Assembly (NCBI GenBank): GCA_026182355.1
Contig: JAPFBL010001929.1
Span: forward strand, 1,411,001 to 1,475,000
Reading direction: 5' to 3'
Origin: Hermatobates lingyangjiaoensis
Taxonomy: Eukaryota; Arthropoda; Insecta; Hemiptera; Hermatobatidae
DNA: 64,000 nucleotides
The notes under the pieces are model-generated. The model was not told where the DNA came from, did not search any database, and worked only from the letters and a program-made list of their open reading frames with translations. The translations under genes were made by a program, and so were the position numbers. Shown piece after piece: positions 55,500-64,000 of the stretch. The stretch's first letter is position 1. Each line of letters starts with the position of its first letter.

Positions 55500-56460
55500 A
55501 GTAACAATATTGATATCGCGTCACGACTTAAATCGCGACAAACAACGAAATAGTTAAGGACGCCTTCCCTGAACTCCTTTTGACTCCAATGTATTGATAA
55601 ACCAGCTAAAAATGTCTCATTGACCCCTGTGGTCGGTATTTACCACTTTGGAGAACCCTCCTCTAAACAAAGAACAGTACGTATTAAGTTATTTGATTTC
55701 CAAATACATTAATGAAAGGTGAAGGCGATAAACCGTGATTTAGATTAACAAAAGACCGTACTATTTGACTATCAGAACATGACCATTGTTCTAGCAGGAG
55801 CCATTATGGACCAAACAACGAACTGGTCATGCCATCATAACTGACTACGCAAAACAAAGAAATTAAGTCACCCAATAACGCTTTATCGATTGCTTAAAAC
55901 TAAAATAAGTTTATTTTAAAAGGAATTTTGGATGCACATTTTATAGCTAATGAAGCATAAAAATTTGGAGGTAGGTTCTTAACGGCATTTTATATACGTT
56001 TTTATGCCGGAATTCACAAACGACAGTCAAACTAAACAATGTTTTTTATTTTTATTCAAAAAACAACTTTCTTTTTACATTAGTTGTATCATTTTAAAAC
56101 TATATTTAAGACTAATTATGAATATATTATCATAAATAAACTCTTTTTTTGTGTCTATGCACCATATTATAAAGACCGGTCTTAAAGCAAAATATACCTT
56201 AGCTGAAACGCGTTTGTGGTATAAAAAGTGAATGGAGACAACCCTCAACTTGTTGGTATTTACAAACAAAGTTTGATATTTGCGATAAATCATATCATAC
56301 AGACAGTATTTCATATTTTATTAATTAACTCTAGCGAGGAATCCCATAATTTGTATTAATCTCATTGCAATATATATTTGAATAAATTATAATGAGTTAA
56401 CAATTAAGGCGTGCCTCAACCTCTATGTGCAGTTGTACATAAAGTATATAAATAGTTGTT
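55500..56460. other. No gene supported
   Basis: AT-rich; a minus-strand 79-residue frame (56075-56314) is unrecognised. Confidence 0.4.
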
Positions 56461-56470
56461 ACATATTTTG

Positions 56471-56686
56471 TTAATATAATTTTAAAGTTTCCACAAAGGT
56501 CTGGAGTTCATTCCATTTAAATGAATAAGCGTCCTCAAATTGTCTCAATTTATCTTGTGTGTATTCAAGTACCGAAACTTCTACGACGACTGAAGTGAAC
56601 AAACTGGAATTTTTCGTTAGAATTCCAAATTGTAGGAGTTCTGAATCCGTGTACTCCCTATCACTGGGATCAACTTTGTTATTATC
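56471..56686 (-). other. Unassigned ORF, possible terminal exon
   Basis: The minus-strand frame of 71 codons without Met reads REYTDSELLQFGILTKNSS, SLFTSVVVEVSVLEYTQDKL and FEDAYSFKWNELQTFVE before a stop. It looks protein-like, and AATAAA lies about 150 bp downstream on that strand. A CAG acceptor is possible upstream (TCCTTCAG or ATCCCAG). No homology is recognised. Confidence 0.3.
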
Positions 56687-56924
56687 TTATCTGAAGGACT
56701 TTGCCTCTCTCAATTGGGTACCCACTTATCAATTGGACTCCTATTCACTCACAAAATAAAACATTGATTGATATTTATGTAAAATCATTGATCTCACCTG
56801 CATGATTCTAATACTAGTTCAAAAAATGACTATAAAACTGCACATTGCCAAATTAAATTTATACAAATGTAAAATAACGTTAATAAGCTATTATTATTAT
56901 TATTAATTGAGGATTACTACAGCA

Positions 56925-57270
56925 CTGCGTCTTAAAAACTATTGTACTTTCCCCCTTCTGTACAAAAGTAATCCAGCAGTTAGCTTTAACACCTTCAAGA
57001 AGCTCAGCACTTTTGCTGGGTCCAACGGTAAAAGCTTTGCTATGGTTTTGTTGAGAGTCCCGAAGCACCTACCTCTGTGAAGGAAAGTTGCCTGACAGTT
57101 AGCAAGCAGATGAAACGGTGTTTCTTCCTCTTCTTTGCAGAATCTGCACTAACCCTTATTGATAATGCTCATTCAGGCTCCCTAAGTTTCGGGAGCACTT
57201 GTGGGAGGCTGGCTCTCACTAGTTAGCGCTTTTAGAACCTCTGCAATATTGGAGGATGGTCTCCGGACTC
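56925..57270 (-). pseudogene. LINE ORF2 C-terminus (Jockey/I/R1 type)
   Basis: The minus strand encodes CRFCKEEEETPFHLLANC, the Cys-x2-Cys...His...Cys knuckle typical after the RT or RNase H of these LINEs, followed by FLHRGRCFG and LDPAKVLSFLKVLKL. Upstream are stops in frame, so the copy is dead. It is unlike the Jockey-like copies at 2.6, 30 and 62 kb. Confidence 0.65.
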
Positions 57271-57279
57271 CTTTCTCCT

Positions 57280-58700
57280 TAGTATCATACAGGGGAAAAT
57301 CCCTGAAATACAGTTCCTAATACAGTATCCCCTGTATCATCCATCCTTCGGCATGGATAGGATAGGATAGCATAAGACCTTGGATTGGGGCTGTGATAAG
57401 AGGAGAGGATTTGGGAAGTCAGAATGATGTGAAACGAAAGTGGTCATGCCCAACCCCTGGTTACCTTCTCCTTCTCTTTCGTTTGTCCCTGCATATAGAA
57501 GGTGAAGGCGCTACTAGAGGCTACTAGAAGCGCATAATCACTCCATTACCATAATAAACTAAATAGTTAATATAATTAACACACAAAACTATAGGAAACT
57601 AGGATCCTTTATAAGTGTAATAGAATGAAAACAAATTGTAACAAACTGGAATGAAACTGGAATATGACAAAAAAGAGAAAACGATGTAAAAACCGAAGAA
57701 GAATATATTGTGGACCATTGAGACGATTTGTCTAATGATGAAAACTCAGAAAGCAAGTAGATATAAATATATTATTTCCAACCTTAAAGGAAGGTCAATA
57801 AAGAATACTCCAGGTAATGATGGTTAAAATATAAGGCCAATCAAATAGTATTACAACAATTTGAACATAGATGTTTAAAGTGAGCGTCATGGAACTTTTT
57901 CAGACAAGTGTATTTCCATAACTGTCATCAGAAGCAAAGAATCATTATCAATTTTAACCCTTAAGACTCCTATTCATTAGGAGTACTCCTGATTATCAGG
58001 TAAACTCTTAATGTTCGAGTAGAACATTCATATTAACATTATAAAATTATATTTAAGCATAAGAGTAAATAATTTGTTTTGCTTGGAAATAAATATAGCC
58101 ATAAAAATAAGCATTGATAAGTTAGTGGTGTGTTACAAACATGGAAGGTTATGGGATAGAGTCTTTTATTTTTGAGTCAGTATGAGTCACGCTCGTCTTC
58201 ATTTTGGTAATTGGGTCATTAAAATAATTGCAAACCAGCAATATGAATGAATATGACTCAATACTAAAAAAAAAACTCCCCACTTTTTCAGACTATCTAT
58301 TTGATCTTGATTCACCAAAATCAAGGCAACATTGCCGGAAGGAAATACCTTCTTAACTACATGAATCCGTTCTTCTCATTCACTGCACAATCTGCCACGC
58401 AAAACATTCAATTATGCGTTTCAATTTTACTTCAATCTCATTCATTACTACACAAAAATATTGTCATTCTTAAATAAGCAACTAAACTAGGCTTTGTAAA
58501 GGTAACTATTTTATATTACTATAAGAATCCGTCATAATTCCTAAATTTTTGTTGTAACCGTTTCTACCGATTATGCATGTTGTGAATCAAGGTGATAATA
58601 TGGTAGCTATAGATGAAAACTATAGCTATGCCCAAAAAATTTTGGATTAAATGAAAAATATGTATTAAATACTCATAATTTATTGAATATTTAATTCATT
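57280..58700. other. No gene seen
   Basis: The 57280-57520 part is less AT-rich and may be more LINE debris. The rest is plain AT-rich DNA. Confidence 0.45.
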
Positions 58701-58721
58701 TTAAAATAATTTATATATATA

Positions 58722-58925
58722 TAAGATCAAACCACAATATGAAATGAGGGAAAGAAACGACTAAGATATTTCAACCATAACAACAGGTTTTTGTCAGAGT
58801 AAAAAATCCAACTTTTCGCTTGTTACGGTTGAAAGATCTTAGTATTTAAATTTCTCATTTCATATTGTGATTTGATCATTGATTGTTATTTCACGTGTTT
58901 ATTATGAAATCTTGTTCAATATATA
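58722..58925. repeat. Family A HHR foldback, decayed
   Basis: The minus-strand arm has CUGACAA, A, AACC/GGUU, GAA, AUAU. The plus arm has lost its CUGANGA half but keeps CGGTTGAAAGATCTTAGT and the whole tail. No clear TSD. Confidence 0.65.
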
Positions 58926-59135
58926 AGTATCAGTATAATTAGGTAGCAGACCTTCATTAATACATACACAATTACATTTTTTACCAATTTCTCTATGGAT
59001 CATTAATCCATATATTATTGTGAAATCTTGTTCAATATATATGTAACAGTGTAATTAGGTAGCAGACCTTCATTAATACATACACAATTACATTGTTTGC
59101 CAATTTCTCTATGGATTATTAATCATCCATAGAGA
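58901..59135 (-). repeat. 116-bp tandem duplication with PLE ORF motif
   Basis: Two units start at 58901 and 59017. On the minus strand each encodes an N-C..., E-G-LLP-N-Y-T-D type block corresponding to the C..EDLLP.YTN motif of the other PLE 5' fragments. The second unit ends in a hairpin (TGCCAATTTCTCTATGGAT and mirror). Confidence 0.6.
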
Positions 59136-59219
59136 AATTGGCAAGAAATTTAATTATATATATATATATTATACATAATTAAGAAGAAGGTAGCTCACAG
59201 ATAGACAAAGGAATAACTC

Positions 59220-59256
59220 ACTTCTATATTTTGACTATCGTCGTCATCAGGAGGCG
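59220..59256 (-). ncRNA. Decayed hammerhead, family C
   Basis: Minus strand: CUGAUGA, extra C, GAC/GUC with GAUA loop, AAAA for GAAA, AUAU-type stem III, A, tail GAAGTGAGTTATTCC. Confidence 0.5.
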
Positions 59257-59380
59257 AAGGTTCCCCACAGGAAAGTAGAATGGCGACTCCGCTCTATATG
59301 TAGATCTATATCTATATCTATGTATATATAACAGTTGAAAATTGAAGATAGGTAGCACATAAAGTAAAGAAATACACTTA

Positions 59381-59418
59381 CAAACTCAAATTCTCGGGCA
59401 ATCCGTCTTCAGGAGAAA
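59381..59418 (-). ncRNA. Decayed hammerhead, family B
   Basis: Minus strand: CUGAAGA, C, GG/CC, GAGA for GAAA, AUUU, GAG. Confidence 0.5.
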
Positions 59419-59516
59419 AGAGAAAGGAAGAACAAGCATGTTGTAGATGCAACGGCTAGTAATCGTTACCAGCCGTTGCATCTATAACGTGCTTGGCTCC
59501 CTTTCTCTTGGTTCCG

Positions 59517-59660
59517 AAATGGGAATTACCACCTTATATTCGTAAGACAGTCGAAGACTCGAACAGCTTAGTTTGAAAGTCGTTAATGCCGAAGCTGTGG
59601 TACATTTCAAGAAAATATGCCTCCAAGAAGATTTGCTGCCAACCTATACTAATATATATA
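59517..59660 (+). pseudogene. PLE ORF 5' fragment
   Basis: GGAATTACCACCTTATATTC gives ELPPYIRKTV; one base is missing relative to the 38.9-kb copy, then RRLEQLSLKVVNAEAVVH and CLQEDLLPTYTNIY follow, ending in (TA)n at 59650. After the array comes ATTCACTGATAAAACG, the end of a family B segment. Confidence 0.6.
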
Positions 59661-59689
59661 TATATATATTCACTGATAAAACGTAATAC

Positions 59690-59789
59690 GATCCAAACTG
59701 GACACAATACGAGTTCGAGATTAACAAAGAGCAACACACAAAGTAGGGAAACACACTTACAGACTCAAATTTTCGGGTAATCCGTCTTA
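59690..59789 (-). repeat. Family B HHR segment cut by (TA)n
   Basis: Identical to the left arm of the 7.7-kb foldback down to the middle of the hammerhead, where AAGACGG is cut and replaced by (TA)n. Confidence 0.75.
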
Positions 59790-59807
59790 TATATATATAT
59801 ATATTTA

Positions 59808-59839
<32 letters not shown>

Positions 59840-59930
59840 GTATTATACTTTTTAATATATATATATATATATTATATATATATATATATTATATATATTA
59901 TATACAAGATACGAGTATATATATATATAT
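59788..59930. repeat. Complex (TA)n/TATATTA block
   Basis: Several TA arrays separated by TATTATA and TACTTTTTAA. Confidence 0.9.
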
Positions 59931-60552
59931 ATCTTGTTAAAGGATTTTATTTAATATTATAAAGGGATTTTATTAACTCAAACACTCCTTTCTTGTATAA
60001 GATTTACGAGGAAGTTAATTAAATAGGCTATTAAGATGTAACGTCTTTTTCTTTATGCCATCAGAGTAAATAGTTGAATTTAATTATAAATAAATACAAC
60101 AATGAGAGCAGATTTCCATTTATTTATAATAGTTGAACTCTCTCTTACCGTCTCTAATTCAATCTCTCTCTTTACCTCTCTAGTTGTTTTACATACAATC
60201 TCTTATAACCTCTTTCATAATCTCTGCCTTCCTCCTCTTACTCTCACCCTCTGTCTCTCTCTCACTCTCTCTTTCTCTCGTAACCATCCCCATTTTAAGT
60301 TTGATACTGATAATAAAGTTAGGAAACAAATAAATACAATAGTTATTTCTCTTAAATAAATAAATGGAAATCTGCTCTCATTGTTGTATTTATTTATAAT
60401 TAAATTCAACTATTTACTTAGCTAGCATAAAGAAAAAGACGTTACATCTTAATAGCCTATTTAAGTAACTTCCTCGTAAATCTTATACAAGAAAGGAGTG
60501 TCTGAGTTAATAAAATCCCTTTATAATATTAAATAAAATTCTCTAACAAGAT
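59931..60552. repeat. Large foldback with 200-bp arms and pyrimidine loop
   Basis: Arms 59931-60131 and 60353-60552 are near-identical mirrors (ATCTTGTTAAAGGATTTTAT with GAGAATTTTATTTAATAT-like end). The loop of about 220 bp is CT-rich (CTCTCTCTTACC and similar). No HHR core and no ORF. Confidence 0.8.
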
Positions 60553-60559
60553 ATAAACT

Positions 60560-61595
60560 CTTAAAAGGTTGGATGTAAAAAAATAAAATGCCAGTGTTTT
60601 TGCATTTAAATGAACTAAAGTGGAGTAGTGGTCCTTTTGCATTTGAATGGTGCAGTTTAAGCAGGAACGAAGCAGGTGCACTCTTTATAATTATAATAAG
60701 CCTTTGATGGCAGGGTTGACTTTACGACTGATAATACAGTTTGGCGTATGTGTTAAATCAAATTAACTAATGGCTTTTAAATTCAGAGAGACAAAAACCA
60801 AAAACAAGTTCTAATGAGGTCAAACAAGTTTGGTTTATTTTTATTTGTATTTTTTTTATTACAACGACAGTCATTAGGAATAATTTATGAACACATATCA
60901 AAATTTTGACACTGATTTAAGTAATTATGTAATTACAAATATGCAAATCTTTCTGTTCTTGTTGGTTGTTTAGTGTAAAATTATTGAATCATACTTGCCC
61001 TTAAAGGTAGCTGACAGTAAAAGTATTTATACAAAGTATATGTTATGACAGACTTATTTATTTATGAATCAAAATGAAAAGAATTAACGGATTTAAGTTC
61101 ACTTTCCTGAGGGTGAGATGCACAGAAATTATATGTCTTAAAAATCCTTGCATCAAGTAATTCTAAACTGATTTATAGAGATATATTTGACGTATGTGTT
61201 AAACTCGTTATGTTCAATAATTCATGTTTGACATATTGCTATTAAATGAATCATCAGAAATGAACTGCAATACATCCACTCTCAACTCGACATGTTACCG
61301 TCATACAGCCTATTATGTTTAGAATTTATTTATTTTTTTTTTTTTGTGTATTAGATAATTTCAGTTTTGTACCATAAACATATGGAATCTTCAAGAGTAA
61401 AACTTGTTATGTTCGGTTTGTCTTGCAATAACTTTTCATTTTAATTATAACAACTTTATGCCTTCTATTTATTCATATTCTACTTATTTATCAATTTTTA
61501 TTTGTTCATTATGTCTTTACTGACTTAATTTTTTTTTATGCATTTTTTTTATTACCACTGAGGTTAGTATTATTAATATTACAAGAATAATATAC
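60560..61595. other. AT-rich DNA, no gene seen
   Basis: No supported feature. Confidence 0.5.
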
Positions 61596-61621
61596 CATCT
61601 TATCTCGTATACTGCTGCTGT

Positions 61622-61662
61622 AGCTCTCTGACCGGTTTCGGGTGTCACCCATCTTCAAAAAG
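61622..61662 (-). ncRNA. Hammerhead-like, family H, left arm
   Basis: Minus strand: UUGAAGA (C3 changed), extra U, stem II GGGU/ACCC with GAC loop, GAA, 6-nt palindromic stem III ACCGGU, C at the cleavage position, AGAGAGC. Confidence 0.5.
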
Positions 61663-61702
61663 ACTGAAGATGAGTGACGCCCAAAACCGGTCAGAGAGCT
61701 AC
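61660..61702 (+). ncRNA. Hammerhead-like, family H, right arm
   Basis: CUGAAGA intact, extra U, stem II GAGU/GCCC broken, AAAA for GAAA, ACCGGU, C. It complements the defects of its mirror. Confidence 0.5.
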
Positions 61703-62087
61703 AGCAGCAGTATACGAGGTAAGACGGTATACTGTAGTTCTAATATTGATTTTTTTTACTGCTTTTTCCTTTATTAGAACAAAACTGGCAGTATTATGTA
61801 AGAAAGGGATTCTTCGCTGCACTTCTGTTCAACAAGTAAATCAAATTTTTGATATATTTAAGCAATATATTAAATTCAAGTGAATTCAGACAAATACTGA
61901 CTATTCAAAAGGATGTTCAGACGGTTTAATAAATTACTGAGAGACGGAAAAAATATTTACACGGTTTACAATCACGGTTATAAAGAGTTTCAATCACAGT
62001 TGTCAGTGGATACGTCATCAAGTTTAAATGATCGTAAAACATGAATGTTTGTTTTCTTCATGTATTCTTCAGTAATTCGTTTAATTG

Positions 62088-62093
<6 letters not shown>

Positions 62094-62136
<43 letters not shown>
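62094..62136. repeat. (TA)n array
   Basis: About 21 units. Confidence 0.95.
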
Positions 62137-62137
<1 letters not shown>

Positions 62138-62439
62138 TTTGATCGATGGGAAGTCAATCCGAAACGAATTTTATTTAAATTATTTATAAGTATGCCATTT
62201 TATTTTCCGCTTATATACAAATGTATTTATATATTTTATAAAGGTATTCTTTTCTTGACCTCAATTACTAATCAGTACTTTTCTACTTCTCTCAGCAGCA
62301 CTCTTAGTTACCACCAATCTGGTCATCGGTGTTCTTGGTTTTGTACTACCTCAACTCCTGATGATGGCTTTTTTTTTCACTTCAACCATAAAGTATTTAT
62401 ATTAAAAGTGATTGTAAGTTGGTATCTACGATAGGCGGG

Positions 62440-63060
62440 GATTTAAAACGGGAATGAGTGGTCACCCATTGGTGGCACTCCGTAACATGGTTACCCTTAC
62501 AGCTGGTTTAATAGAAGAGGTCTCGGGATCATTTTCTTTGTAAATGCCTTCGCCGGTTTGAAGGTATTACGGGTGAGTGAAGGGAATGAACTAGTGGGTT
62601 GGATTAGGTTACTAATCTGCTGTGGAATAATTTGTATCTTTCTATTACCAACTTCTGAACAGATGGGACTTAGTAGTCTTGGTGTATGATTTTGTTTGAG
62701 ACATAGAAAGGTAAAAGTGATAGTTTTCTGATGGTTTTTGGCCGTACGGATTGTAAACTTTATATGTTGGATGGTTTGATGGAGCACAAGATTTCTTTGC
62801 CATACCATGGGGCCTGAAAGGCTTCAGGGCTGCGTTGTATATATGTGGTCGGAGCTGTTAGTGTAAGTTTCGATTTTGAGTCTAAAAGTTTTATTAAGAG
62901 TTTGTAACTTCTGTTTAAGTCTTGTGTGTGTGCTCCAAGTCATCCGGGTGTCAAAGTGTAGCCCAAGGTAGCGTACAGTATTCGCGGGAGGGATGATCTT
63001 ATTATTCAAAAGTACTGAAGAATAGTTTTACGGGCAAGAGTGAAAGTAATGTGAGATCTC
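62440..63060 (-). mobile_element. Jockey-like LINE, 3' end (copy 3)
   Basis: The minus strand gives IIPPANTVRYLGLHFDTRMTW (the post-RT thumb motif of Jockey elements), a KSKLTLTAPTTYIQRSPEAF block, IRKLSLLPFYVSNKIIH and a 3' UTR with GGAGTGCCACCAATGGGTG. Several frameshifts. It is the longest of the three related copies. Confidence 0.75.
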
Positions 63061-63079
63061 TTTTGCTCGTTGGTTTTAT

Positions 63080-64000
63080 TTTCCAACGGATAATGGTTAA
63101 GGCCAAAATTTAAAAGACAAACACATAAATTAGTATCTGTAGTTTTTGATTCAATCGTTATCACAAGAAAAGAAAGAGCTAAGCAAGTACTGGTCTAATT
63201 GAGATCATCACTTAAGTCACTCATGTGCATCAACAAGGTTAACTGATTTGGGAAACTGCAAAAAAAAATTAGGAATTTAAAGAATCACATACGTATAATA
63301 TTTTTTTGAGTAACTTCTTCTTTTATATATTATTTATTTATTTCTTCTTTTTTTTCTTTTTGTTTTTGTCTGTTTTCATGTCGTTCTTCTTGAAATAAAG
63401 AAATACCACCAGTGGCAGCACTGTTGTTTCATCACCGCTTATCTAGTGGGCTTTGTTTTCCTCTCGTATCACATGATGACTGTTAAACCAAAACTTAAAA
63501 GCTGCAAAGGTGTTTTTATTTCAATTTTTTTTTTGACCATTCGTTAGTTTTTTGACATTCATGAATTAATCTTCATATGAAATTAATTTTTTCCGGAAGC
63601 AGTTTCATAAGATGAATTGCTAATTACATGTAAATAGCCTAATGCGTTCCAAACCACCAATACCCACTCCAAATTACACTTGTTAAATTAAAATAGCCAA
63701 TAAATATAATAACCCATATAATAATTGTTAAGCATAATATAATTGTAATAATCATAGATATAAATTATAAGATTAAATAATAATAAATATACGTAATAAT
63801 ACGTAAAGTCATTTTCCCTTGGATTTAACCGACTGGGTGTACGGGTGGGTTACAGAAAAAGAGTCAACGTTTCCTAACGGCAGAACATATACGTATGTAC
63901 TGTATGAACACACGCGAAAAACTTCCTTTGAACTTTAATTAAAAATATGAACTCAGTAGAAAATTATTTTTTAATAGTATTTAACTCTTTTTTGAACTTT
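63080..64000. other. AT-rich DNA, no gene seen
   Basis: Contains a weak HHR-like ATGATGACTGTTAAACC at 63474, related to 12563; otherwise nothing is supported. Confidence 0.5.

Larger units (their letters stand above)
61598..61738. repeat. Foldback repeat with HHR motifs, family H
   Basis: Arms of about 65 bp (CTCGTATACTGCTGCTGTAG and mirror) almost touch at AAAAAG. Confidence 0.8.

Noticed and set aside
62345..62400. Hammerhead at CTGATGATGG
   Set aside because: No GAA box at the right distance and no convincing stem II; probably chance or too decayed to call.

Overview
The window reads as non-coding DNA from a metazoan, most likely an arthropod. It is strongly AT-rich, full of long (TA)n and (CA)n arrays, and has no recognisable complete host gene in 64 kb. 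It is dense in transposable elements: Penelope-like elements (PLEs) with GIY-YIG endonuclease pieces, Jockey-like and R1-like non-LTR retrotransposons, tRNA-derived SINEs (one with a TTAGG-complement tail), and small hAT- and piggyBac-type DNA elements. The species cannot be named from sequence alone.

Layout. 0-5 kb: AT-rich DNA with a Jockey-like LINE 3' end and an R1-like LINE tail lying between two (CA)n arrays. 5-5.7 kb: a hAT MITE with an 8-bp target duplication. 6.3-9.5 kb: a cluster of foldback repeats, (TA)n arrays, hammerhead-ribozyme (HHR) motifs and a PLE endonuclease remnant. 10.6-13.1 kb: an 80-bp tandem repeat, a SINE, an HHR foldback with a 12-bp target duplication and a large imperfect foldback. 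14-19 kb: a PLE 5' fragment behind an HHR, two copies of an unclassified repeat, a SINE, and a longer PLE remnant ending in an endonuclease domain with a decayed HHR after it. 20-27 kb: a possible lectin-like gene remnant, SINEs, a piggyBac-type MITE, and a candidate host first exon in tandem duplication. 27-39 kb: a second dense HHR/PLE/(TA)n zone, including exact 204-bp tandem repeats that each carry an HHR-like motif. 39-58 kb: mostly plain AT-rich DNA with one more copy of the unclassified repeat, one SINE, one HHR foldback with a 13-bp target duplication, two minisatellites, a third PLE lineage and a LINE C-terminus. 58-64 kb: more HHR/PLE fragments, two foldbacks and a third Jockey-like copy.

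The unifying signal is a set of 30 or more hammerhead-ribozyme-like motifs on both strands. In the best copies the three stems and the CUGANGA and GAA core boxes are all visible. Each has one extra base after the core GA and a short palindromic stem III, the form expected of ribozymes that work as dimers. They sit at the 5' end of PLE open reading frames, after PLE endonucleases, and in short inverted-repeat units bounded by (TA)n or by 12-13-bp target duplications. Type I hammerheads in the terminal repeats of PLEs are established; the compact, mobile, inverted HHR units and their repeated fusion to (TA)n at one ORF codon are what deserve follow-up here.
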